Assembly: GCA_947625065.1 (NCBI GenBank)
Contig: CANQNB010000004.1
Span: 1-35,578, forward strand
Direction: 5' to 3'
From: an uncultured Clostridia bacterium
GTDB lineage: Bacteria; Bacillota; Clostridia; Christensenellales; Borkfalkiaceae
DNA: 35,578 nt
Position 1 is the stretch's first letter. Each line of letters opens with the position of its first letter. Made by a program: the position numbers and the translations under genes. Below, piece after piece: positions 24,504 to 32,164 of this stretch. Below the pieces are notes generated by a model. It saw only the letters and a list, made by a program, of their open reading frames with translations. It searched no databases and was not told the DNA's origin.

Positions 24504-26814
24504 GGCTGAACCCCGTGACGGCGTTTTGGAAGACTTGGTCGATCTCGTTCACGCAGATGAAGTTGATCGACTTTCTGATCTCCTCGGGGATGTCTTCGAC
24601 GTCCTTTCTGTTCTCCTCGGGGATGATGACGTCGCGGATGCCGATGCGGGAGGCGGCGAGCGCCTTCTCCTTGAGCCCGCCGATGGGCAGCACCTTGCCG
24701 CGGAGGGTGATCTCCCCCGTCATGGCGACGTCGTGCCGCACGGGCATGCCCGTGAATGCCGAGAGGATGGCGGTCGCCATCGTGATCCCCGCGGACGGTC
24801 CGTCCTTGGGCGTCGCCCCCTCGGGGATGTGGATGTGCACGTCGCGCCTCGAGAATTCCTCCGCGTCGATGCCGTAGCGGACGGCGTTGGCACGGATGTA
24901 GCTGATGGCGGCGCGCGCCGATTCCTTCATGACGTCCCCCAGTTTGCCCGTGAGGAAGATCTCTCCCTTCCCCTGCATGGCGGAGACCTCGATGGTGAGG
25001 GTGGTGCCGCCGACGGCAGTCCATGCGAGCCCCGTCGCCGCGCCCACTTCGTCCTCCGCGAGCATCTCGTCGTCCTTCAGAAAGCGCTTGGCACCGAGGA
25101 AGTCCTCGAGGTTGCCGCAGTCGACCGTGAGCCCCTCTTCGAGTTCGCCCTTGGCGATGCGGACGGCGGCTTTGCGGCACACCGCGCCGATCGTGCGTTC
25201 GAGGGCGCGGACGCCCGCCTCCATCGTGTAGCCGTCGATCATCGCCGCGATCGCGTCCTCCGCGATGGTCAGGTTGTCCTCCGTGAGCCCGTTCTCCTTC
25301 CGCTTTTTGGGGACGAGGTACCGCTTTGCAATCTCCTCCTTCTCCTGCGGGGTGTAGCCCGTGAGTTCGATGATCTCCATGCGGTCTCTTAAGGGCATGG
25401 GTATGGTGTCGAGGGTGTTTGCCGTCGCGATGAACATCACTTTGGAGAGGTCGTAGGGCACCTCGAGATAGCGGTCGCGGAAGCAGTTGTTCTGCTCGGG
25501 GTCGAGTACTTCGAGCAGGGCGCTCGCGGGGTCGCCGCGCAGATCCGCCGAGATCTTGTCCACCTCGTCGAGGAGGAAGACGGGGTTGACCGAGCCCGCG
25601 TTTTTGAGCTCATAGAGGATGCGCCCCGGCATCGCACCGATGTAGGTGCGGCGATGACCGCGGATCTCCGCCTCGTCCTTGAGCCCGCCGAGGCTCATGC
25701 GGACGAACTTTCTGCCGAGCGCCCGCGCGATGGAACGGGCAATGCTCGTCTTGCCCACGCCCGGGGGGCCCACGAGGCAGAGGATAGGCGCTTTGAGTTC
25801 CCCCGTGAGTTTGAGGACGGCGAGGTATTCCACCACCCGCTCCTTGATCTTTTGCAGCCCGTAGTGGTCCTCTTCGAGCATGTGCTCGACGTCTGCGAGG
25901 GATGCGGTGTCCTCCGTCTCCTCCTTCCACGGGAGGTCGAGGAGCCAATCGGTATAGTTGCGCAGGACGGTGTACTCGGGGGAAGAGGGCGGCATGCGTT
26001 CCATGCGGGCGAGTTCGCCGAGCGCCTTCTCCTCGATCTCGGCGGGCATCCCCTTCGCCTTGATGCGCTCGCGGAGCTGATCCACCTCCTCGAGGTCGTC
26101 GCCGAGTTCGCTGTGGATGGCTTTGAGCTGCTCGCGCAGCACATATTCCTTCTGCGACTTGTCGATGTTCTTTCTGACATCCTGCATGATCTTGCGCTCG
26201 ATGCGCGCCATCTCGATCTCCGTCATGAGCGCGCTTTCGAGTGTCCTCAGCCGCACGATGAGGTCGCACGTCTCGAGGAGCTGCTGCTTGGATTCGTCCT
26301 TCAGGTGCAGATAGTGGCTGCAGATGTTGATGTACGTGTCAATGTCGGTGACGCCGTCGAGGGCATGCTGCATGTCCTTGATGGAGCCCGCAAGTTCGTC
26401 GACGAGCCCCTTGACCGTGCGGAAATGCGCCTCTTCGAGCTCCGCGTCGCCGTGGATCGCGGGGAGAGGGTCGGTGACGGCGTACAGATAGCCGCCTTCC
26501 TGACGGAACCCGCGCGCGCAGGCGCGGTAGAGCCCCTCGACGACGAGGCGGACATTGTCTCCCCCGGGGAGATTTGTCTTTTGGCGGATGACGGCGACCG
26601 TGCCGACGTCACAGAGGTCCTCCGCCTCGGGGACCTCCTTGTCTACGCGCTGGCGGGTGATGAAGACGAGCGCACCGTCCCCGCCGAAGACCGCCCTCTC
26701 CACCGCAGCGAGAGAGAGCCCCCGCCCGACGTCAAAGCCGACCGTCGTGTTGGGGAAGACCACCCGCGTCCGCATGGGAATGACGGAGAGGATCTTTACG
26801 GAATGTTCAGCCAT
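24493..26814 (-). CDS. lon: ATP-dependent Lon protease
   Basis: LVGPPGVGKTSIARSIARALGRKFVRMSLGGLKDEAEIRGHRRTYIGAMPGRI; FLLDEVDKI; catalytic EGATPKDGPSAGITMATAILS; Lys in GKVLPIGGLKEKALAA. Start MAEHSVKIL at 26814. Confidence 0.98.
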   Translation of the reverse strand: MAEHSVKILSVIPMRTRVVFPNTTVGFDVGRGLSLAAVERAVFGGDGALVFITRQRVDKEVPEAEDLCDVGTVAVIRQKTNLPGGDNVRLVVEGLYRACARGFRQEGGYLYAVTDPLPAIHGDAELEEAHFRTVKGLVDELAGSIKDMQHALDGVTDIDTYINICSHYLHLKDESKQQLLETCDLIVRLRTLESALMTEIEMARIERKIMQDVRKNIDKSQKEYVLREQLKAIHSELGDDLEEVDQLRERIKAKGMPAEIEEKALGELARMERMPPSSPEYTVLRNYTDWLLDLPWKEETEDTASLADVEHMLEEDHYGLQKIKERVVEYLAVLKLTGELKAPILCLVGPPGVGKTSIARSIARALGRKFVRMSLGGLKDEAEIRGHRRTYIGAMPGRILYELKNAGSVNPVFLLDEVDKISADLRGDPASALLEVLDPEQNNCFRDRYLEVPYDLSKVMFIATANTLDTIPMPLRDRMEIIELTGYTPQEKEEIAKRYLVPKKRKENGLTEDNLTIAEDAIAAMIDGYTMEAGVRALERTIGAVCRKAAVRIAKGELEEGLTVDCGNLEDFLGAKRFLKDDEMLAEDEVGAATGLAWTAVGGTTLTIEVSAMQGKGEIFLTGKLGDVMKESARAAISYIRANAVRYGIDAEEFSRRDVHIHIPEGATPKDGPSAGITMATAILSAFTGMPVRHDVAMTGEITLRGKVLPIGGLKEKALAASRIGIRDVIIPEENRKDVEDIPEEIRKSINFICVNEIDQVFQNAVTGFSHAN

Positions 26815-26864
26815 GGGGCTTACCTCCTTGGTCATGGATAGCGATCCTTTGGAACCTATTTCTT

Positions 26865-26893
26865 ATAGTATCACATCGAAGGCGCTTTTTCAA
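26865..26893 (-). promoter_or_regulatory. SigA-type promoter for lon
   Basis: Minus strand TTGAAA (26893-26888), 17 bp, TACTAT (26870-26865). Confidence 0.5.
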
Positions 26894-26987
26894 ACGCTTT
26901 TTTGCAAATTTTTTCTTTGAGAAGGGGGCAGCTGCGCCCGCTTTTGCTTTTCGAAATTCATCGAAATACATGGTTTTCGGTAAAATT

Positions 26988-27016
26988 CGCCCCGAAAAGC
27001 CGTGCTTTTCGGGGCG
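26988..27016 (-). terminator. Hairpin terminator downstream of the MIF-like gene
   Basis: CGCCCCGAAAAG-CCGTG-CTTTTCGGGGCG 12-bp stem; weak U tract (AATTTTA) on minus. Confidence 0.55.
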
Positions 27017-27027
27017 AACGCGATGAC

Positions 27028-27369
27028 TTAAAAATTCGATCCGTTCCAGCCCCAATCGGAGAGACCGTGGTAGGTCACATACACGCAGTCGGCGGGGATC
27101 GCGAGCTCCTCGGCGAGGATGCGGCAGATCTCGCCCGTCATGCGGGAATAGTCGGCGGGCGAAGCCTTTCCGAACAGGCTCACCTCGACGTACGCTCCCT
27201 TGGCGAGTTTTTCCCCGCCGAGCCAAAGGTCGTACCCGGGGAGGATGCCGACCATGAGGTAGGGCTCGCTCTTGTGGAGGAGCGAGACGGCTTTGCCGAG
27301 CTTTGTCTTGATGCGCTCCTTCTGTTCTTCGGTGACGGAGACCGTCACTTTGCTGTCGATAAACGGCAT
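27028..27369 (-). CDS. MIF (macrophage migration inhibitory factor)-family tautomerase
   Basis: MPFIDSKVTVSVTEEQKERIKTKLGKAVSLLHKSEPYLMVGILPGYDLWLGGEKLAKGAYVEVSLFGKASPADYSRMTGEICRILAEELAIPADCVYVTYHGLSDWGWNGSNF; Pro after Met, Y/H-V..P pattern, and GWNxSxF C-terminus as in eukaryotic MIF (recalled GWNNSTF). Confidence 0.9.
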   Translation of the reverse strand: MPFIDSKVTVSVTEEQKERIKTKLGKAVSLLHKSEPYLMVGILPGYDLWLGGEKLAKGAYVEVSLFGKASPADYSRMTGEICRILAEELAIPADCVYVTYHGLSDWGWNGSNF

Positions 27370-27393
27370 GGTGTTTTCCTCCCTGAAATTATT

Positions 27394-28791
27394 TTATGCG
27401 TCCTTGCCCTGCCTTCTGAGGAGGAGGGCGACGGTCTCGATATGGCGCGTCTGCGGGAACATATCGAAGGGTTGCAGCAGGGCGATCTCGTACATGGTAT
27501 GGGGCTCTTCGGTCTTGACCAGCTCCCCCGTCTCCGTTTCGATGAGCGTGCCCGTCAAGATCCCGAGGTCGCGCGCAAGGGTCGCGGGGTTGCAGGAGAT
27601 CATCACGATGCGCCCGACGGGGCGGGCAAGCAGCTCTTTGAGCACTCCCCTGTCCACTCCCGCGCGGGGCGGATCGAGCACGACGGAGGCGATCTGCTCC
27701 CTTTGGAGGATGCCCGCGAGTTCCTCCTCCACCCTGCCGCAGATGTTGGTCATCTGCTCCTGCAAGCGGTTCTTGGCGGAAAGGGCGTCTGCACAGGCGC
27801 TCGCCTCGGGCACGATCTCGATGCCGTAAGCCCTGCCGTACTGCCTTGCGAGCAGGGCGGTGAGCAGCCCTCCCCCCGCATAGCAGTCGACGACGGGACC
27901 CTCCCCCGCGAGTTCAACCGCCTTGTCATACATCCGTCCGCGCACGCCGTCGTTGACCTGCACGAAGGTGTTGGGACCCGCCTCGAAGACGATGCCGCCG
28001 TCGGTGCATTCGTAGGTCTCCTTCCCGCGGACGTGCAAAAAGCGTTCGCCGAAGATGACGTTGGTATCTCTGTCGTTGACGTTCAGAAAGAGGCTGAACT
28101 CGGGGAAGATTCCCGTGAGGAGAAAGGCGAAGTAGTCGATGCCGTTCAGGACGGGGTCGGTCACGACGAGGGTGACGATGTATTTTTTGCGCAGTTCGCG
28201 CACGACGAGATGGCGGATCTGCCCCTTGCCCGTCTGTTCGTCATAGCCGTCGAGCCCGCACTTCTCCATGAAGTTTTTGAGGGCGGCGATGACCTGCTCC
28301 GACCACGCGGGATGGATGGGACAGACGTCCGTGGGCACGATGCGGTGGGAACGCTCGGCATAGAAGCCGACGACGTTTTCGCCGTTCACGCGCCCCACGG
28401 GGAGGGAGAGCTTGTTGCGGTAGCCGTATTCTCTGTCGCTGCGTTCGCAGGGCAGCACGGGCGAAGTGATCCCCCCGATCTTGCGGAGGGTGTCCTTGAG
28501 GAGCGCCGTCTTGAACTTGAGCTGGTCGCGGTAACGCAGGTGCTGGAACTGGCATCCGCCGCAGCGCCCGAAGACAGGGCACAGCGGGCGCACCCTCTCC
28601 TCGGCAGGGGTGATGAGCTCCTCGATCTTGCCGTAGGCGATGTTCCCCTTCACTTTGAGGATCTTCACCGCGGCGCGCTCGCCGGGCAAGAGATAGGGCA
28701 CGAAGACGGTCATGCCGTCGAGCTTCGCGATCCCCTCCCCCTGCGTGCCGACAGCCTGCGCGGTGAGTGTGACGATGTCATTTTTTTGCAT
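27394..28791 (-). CDS. rlmD: 23S rRNA (uracil-C5)-methyltransferase, RlmD/RumA family (TRAM domain)
   Basis: CPVFGRCGGCQFQHLRYRDQLKFK Fe-S Cys motif; VDCYAGGGLLTALLA; VVLDPPRAGVDRGVLKEL; MISCNPATLARDLGIL; QPFDMFPQTRHIETVALL. Confidence 0.95.
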   Translation of the reverse strand: MQKNDIVTLTAQAVGTQGEGIAKLDGMTVFVPYLLPGERAAVKILKVKGNIAYGKIEELITPAEERVRPLCPVFGRCGGCQFQHLRYRDQLKFKTALLKDTLRKIGGITSPVLPCERSDREYGYRNKLSLPVGRVNGENVVGFYAERSHRIVPTDVCPIHPAWSEQVIAALKNFMEKCGLDGYDEQTGKGQIRHLVVRELRKKYIVTLVVTDPVLNGIDYFAFLLTGIFPEFSLFLNVNDRDTNVIFGERFLHVRGKETYECTDGGIVFEAGPNTFVQVNDGVRGRMYDKAVELAGEGPVVDCYAGGGLLTALLARQYGRAYGIEIVPEASACADALSAKNRLQEQMTNICGRVEEELAGILQREQIASVVLDPPRAGVDRGVLKELLARPVGRIVMISCNPATLARDLGILTGTLIETETGELVKTEEPHTMYEIALLQPFDMFPQTRHIETVALLLRRQGKDA

Positions 28792-28794
28792 TTG

Positions 28795-29355
28795 TCACCT
28801 CCTGATCCTACCGATCCTCCGAACGATGACGCTCACCGAGCGCTGGCAGAGGACGATCATGGTATCGTAGGCGGCAAAGAAGACGGTGCCGCCGACAAAG
28901 AGCACGAGATAGAAGTAACGCATCACAAAGGGGTACCATGTCGCAGAGTCGATGCCGAAAATGGGCACAAGCACCACGACCCAGGCGAGCCACATGGCGA
29001 GATCGAACCAGACCGCCTTCCCCAAAAAACAGAGCAGATGCAGCGGCTTCTTGCGGACGTATTTCATCTGCAGACGGTTGACGATCGGATGCAGCCCGAA
29101 GAATGCGATGAAGGGCAGGAGCTGGAAGATCGCAAATCCGCAGAAAAAGAATGCGAGAAGGAACGCACCGACGCAGGCGAGCGCCGCCCCCCAGAAAAAG
29201 TCGCGCGAGAGGGGCACCATGAGCGCAAAGACCGCGATGAGATACCCCGACAGAAGGAGCACGTCGACATAGGACCCCACGGTGAGGGCGACCGCAGCGA
29301 CGGCACAGGCGATCGCCGAGAGGGCGATCTCGAAGGATCTCGACGGGCGTTTCAT
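28795..29355 (-). CDS. Multi-pass membrane protein of unknown function
   Basis: MKRPSRSFEIALSAIACAVAAVALTVGSYVDVLLLSGYLIAVFALMVPL...; several hydrophobic helices; tightly spaced between neighbours. Confidence 0.8.
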   Translation of the reverse strand: MKRPSRSFEIALSAIACAVAAVALTVGSYVDVLLLSGYLIAVFALMVPLSRDFFWGAALACVGAFLLAFFFCGFAIFQLLPFIAFFGLHPIVNRLQMKYVRKKPLHLLCFLGKAVWFDLAMWLAWVVVLVPIFGIDSATWYPFVMRYFYLVLFVGGTVFFAAYDTMIVLCQRSVSVIVRRIGRIRR

Positions 29356-29356
29356 G

Positions 29357-29962
29357 TTATCTGCAGCACATCCCGCAGAGTGCATTCATGCAGAGGAAGG
29401 TGGTGCACATATTCACGCAGTGCATGCACCAATTTCCGCCCATCTGTTCCTCGTCGGAGGAGATGTCGGGGTCGGTATTCTTGGCTCCTCCCGTCTGGGT
29501 GGTATACTCGGAACGCGCACGCAGTTTTTCGTATGCGGAGCGGTATTTCTCGTTCTTGCCGTCCATCTGGATGGCGATCTCGAGCTGCTTTTTGCTCTCG
29601 TTCATCCAATTCTTTTTGTAGAAGATGACCGATTGCAGATAGTGCCACTCGGCGCCGCGCTCGTTGAAGTCGTCGAGAAGCTGCTGGGCGCGCGCAAGGT
29701 CGCCGCTGCGGATCGCCGATGCGACGTCGTCCAGCGCGGAAGTCCCGCTCTCGTGTGCCTTCTCGCCCCGCTCACGGCGCTCTTCGAGGATGTCCTCATA
29801 GGCGGCGTCGAGCTTGCCGAGCATGCGGGCGGCGGCGCTCCCCGCCTCACCGTCCTGCCACTTCTCCTCGTTGTACTTTTTTTTGAGCTCGGTGTACCGC
29901 GCCTCCACTTCCTCGAGCGAAGCGCTCTCGTCGAGCCCCAAAAGTTCATAACTTTCTTTCAT
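29357..29962 (-). CDS. J-domain-like protein with Cys-rich C-terminal tail
   Basis: MKESYELLGLDESASLEEVEARYTELKKKYNEEKW...LDAAYEDIL (J-like fold pattern, no HPD), helical TPR-like middle, tail NWCMHCVNMCTTFLCMNALCGMCCR. Confidence 0.8.
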   Translation of the reverse strand: MKESYELLGLDESASLEEVEARYTELKKKYNEEKWQDGEAGSAAARMLGKLDAAYEDILEERRERGEKAHESGTSALDDVASAIRSGDLARAQQLLDDFNERGAEWHYLQSVIFYKKNWMNESKKQLEIAIQMDGKNEKYRSAYEKLRARSEYTTQTGGAKNTDPDISSDEEQMGGNWCMHCVNMCTTFLCMNALCGMCCR

Positions 29963-30109
29963 ACTGACTCCGGTCCGGACCCTTCGGTCCGCTGTGATAT
30001 TTGCCGCGGGAGGCGCGATCCTGCGCCCCGTTCGCGGACATGGGTAGCCCCGATGAGGTGCATCGGGCAGAGATCACTTGCCGCCCCTTTCGGGATGCGG
30101 GCAAAAAAC
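29963..30109. repeat. Intergenic hairpin array between the J-like and DUF5685-like genes
   Basis: CGGACC-CTTC-GGTCCG; GGCGC-GATCCT-GCGCC; CCGATG-AGGTG-CATCGG; GCCGCCCC-TTTC-GGGATGCGGGC; includes an R3 copy at 30032-30054. Confidence 0.65.
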
Positions 30110-30976
30110 TTATATCTTTACCGTCATTTTGGAACGGGGTTTTCCGAGGAAGACGCGCTTCGTTTCGAGGGGGATGCCGCGCAGGATGACGTTGTCGGTG
30201 AGGTCGCGGTTGAAGTGGAAGGCGATCTTTGCGAGGTGTTCGCGCATGGAGTAAAACATCGTGTCGAACAGAAAGGCGATCTCCTCGCCGTTCTCCTCCA
30301 TGAGCTCGGTGCGCGTTCTTTTGCCGAAGCTGAGGACGAAGGGATTGTATCTCCCCTTTTTTGCGTCCTTTTCGTAGTCGTCGAGCGCGTCGATGAGGTA
30401 GATCCATTTGCCCACCTCATAGAAGAGCTGTGCGGTATCGGGGGTACCCATGTCCGCGAGGAAGTGCTCCGAGAGCGCCCGCATCATGCACGCGGTGGGT
30501 TCCGCAGCCATGTCGGGGGAAGGGAGAGCGCGCCGCTCCGTCTCCGCCTGTTCCCGCATGAATCTCTCCACGATCGCGACGAGTTCGGGGTAGCGCCTTT
30601 GCGCCCTCTTCATGCCCCGCCGGAAGAGCAGGCGGGTGTGCTTTCTGCGGTCGCCGTCAGCGGCGTCGTCCGACAGTTTGTAGTAGGAGAGAACGGTGTT
30701 GAGGGCGCCCAGCTCGCAGGTGAGCTCGTCGGCGCGCGCGATGGGGCGCTTCACGATCATGTGCTCGATGCAGTGCTGCTGCTCCACGGCGATGTCTACC
30801 CCCTTGATATTATGAAGGAGGGCGGAGAGAAATGCGACGTCGTAGGTGAGACCGAGGCGCGCCATCTGCCCGCACGAGGCGCCGATGCCCTTGCATAGAC
30901 CGCAGTAGAGCGCCTTGTAGAGCATCAGGTCCTTCACGTACAGGTTGGGATAATCGTACTGAACATATCCGAACAT
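30110..30976 (-). CDS. DUF5685-like family protein (Cys-containing N-terminus)
   Basis: MFGYVQYDYPNLYVKDLMLYKALYCGLCKGIGASCGQMARLGLTYDVAFLSALLHNI ... EVGKWIYLIDALDDYEKDAKKGRYNPFV; start at 30976. Confidence 0.8.
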   Translation of the reverse strand: MFGYVQYDYPNLYVKDLMLYKALYCGLCKGIGASCGQMARLGLTYDVAFLSALLHNIKGVDIAVEQQHCIEHMIVKRPIARADELTCELGALNTVLSYYKLSDDAADGDRRKHTRLLFRRGMKRAQRRYPELVAIVERFMREQAETERRALPSPDMAAEPTACMMRALSEHFLADMGTPDTAQLFYEVGKWIYLIDALDDYEKDAKKGRYNPFVLSFGKRTRTELMEENGEEIAFLFDTMFYSMREHLAKIAFHFNRDLTDNVILRGIPLETKRVFLGKPRSKMTVKI

Positions 30977-30983
30977 GGGGAGA

Positions 30984-31991
30984 TCATTCCCTCCAGAATC
31001 CGACCTTGCGGTACACCTTGGAGAGGGTCTTGCGCGCCGCCTTGAAGGCGCGTTCGGCGCCCGAGGAGAGCTGCTCCGCAAGATACCCCTTGTCGGCGAG
31101 AAGGCGCCTCTGCTCCGACTGGATCGGGGCGAGCGCGTCTGCGACCGTCTCCCCCACCGCGAGCTTGAAGTCTCCGTACCCAAAACCCGAAAATTGCGCC
31201 TCCGCCTCGGACATGGTACAGCCCTTGAAGGCGCAGTAGATGTTGAGAAGGTTGGTGATGCCCAGCTTTTCCTCCGCCGCCGCGATGCGGTTGTCGCTGT
31301 CGGTGACGGCGCGTTTGAACTTGCGCAGGATGGTGTCGCGGTCGTCGGAGAGGAAGACGGACGCATTGGGATTCTCATCCGATTTGGACATCTTCTTCTC
31401 GGGCTCCTGCAGCGAGCCGATGCGCGCGGTCTGTTTGGGGATGAGGGGCTCGGGCACTTTGAACGTCTCGCCGTAGCGGTTGTTGAAGCGGATGGCGAGG
31501 TCGCGCGTAAGCTCGAGGTGCTGTTTCTGGTCCGCCCCCACGGGGACGAGATCGGTCTGATAGAGAAGGACGTCCGCCGCCATGAGCACGGGGTAATCCA
31601 TGAGCCCCATGTTGATGTTGTCGGCATGCTTCTGGCTCTTATCTTTGAATTGCGTCATGCGGGAAGCCTCTCCCACGTAGGTGACGGTGTTGAGCACCCA
31701 GCACAGTTCGGCGTGGGCGGAGACGTGCGACTGCACATACAGGGCGCACTTTTGGGGATCCACCCCGCAGGCGAGGTAGAGCGCGGCGAGTTCGAGGGTG
31801 CGGCGGCGCAGCTCTGCCGGTTCCTGCCGCACGGTGATGGCGTGCATGTCTGCCATGGCGAAGAAGCAGTCGTATTCCTCCTGCAGGCGCAGCCAGTTGC
31901 GCACCGCGCCGATGTAGTTCCCGATCGTGAGCGTGCCGCTCGGCTGAACCGCCGAGTAGACGACCTTCCTTGTTTGGCTTTCCTGTGCCAT
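30984..31991 (-). CDS. trpS: Tryptophanyl-tRNA synthetase
   Basis: VVYSAVQPSGTLTIGNYIGAVRNWLRLQEEYDCFFAMADMHAIT (HIGH-like TIGN); KKMSKSDENPNASVFLSDD (KMSKS). Confidence 0.97.
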   Translation of the reverse strand: MAQESQTRKVVYSAVQPSGTLTIGNYIGAVRNWLRLQEEYDCFFAMADMHAITVRQEPAELRRRTLELAALYLACGVDPQKCALYVQSHVSAHAELCWVLNTVTYVGEASRMTQFKDKSQKHADNINMGLMDYPVLMAADVLLYQTDLVPVGADQKQHLELTRDLAIRFNNRYGETFKVPEPLIPKQTARIGSLQEPEKKMSKSDENPNASVFLSDDRDTILRKFKRAVTDSDNRIAAAEEKLGITNLLNIYCAFKGCTMSEAEAQFSGFGYGDFKLAVGETVADALAPIQSEQRRLLADKGYLAEQLSSGAERAFKAARKTLSKVYRKVGFWRE

Positions 31992-32029
31992 GCGCCACCT
32001 CTGTAACGAAGATTCTCCTATCTTACCTG

Positions 32030-32058
32030 ATTATACCACATTTGTCCGCAAAAATCAA
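32030..32058 (-). promoter_or_regulatory. SigA-type promoter for trpS
   Basis: Minus strand TTGATT (32058-32053), 17 bp, TATAAT (32035-32030). Confidence 0.65.
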
Positions 32059-32104
32059 TGGGAGAAGGGAGCCATTCATGAAATTTGTGTTAAGAAGAAG
32101 AGAA

Positions 32105-32153
32105 AAAAGGCAAAAAAGGCGCGGCGGCTGCCTTCTTTGGCAACCGCCGCGCC
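32105..32153 (-). terminator. Intrinsic terminator downstream of thrC
   Basis: Minus strand GGCGCGGCGGTTGCC-AAAGAA-GGCAGCCGCCGCGCC followed by TTTTTTGCCTTTTTT. Confidence 0.85.
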
Positions 32154-32164
32154 CGCCGGATCCT

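Noticed and set aside
24493-26814. Unusual Lon features
   Set aside because: Walker A, Ser-Lys dyad and overall layout look ordinary.
26902-29628. 908-aa plus-strand ORF and similar ORFs (8234-9277, 24502-25392, 30975-32006, 31970-33685, 33682-35304)
   Set aside because: Antisense to lon, MIF-like, rlmD, trpS, thrC, prfA and other well-supported genes.
31992-32030. Possible T-box leader upstream of trpS
   Set aside because: Predicted promoter leaves a leader of only about 30 nt; no T-box sequence seen.
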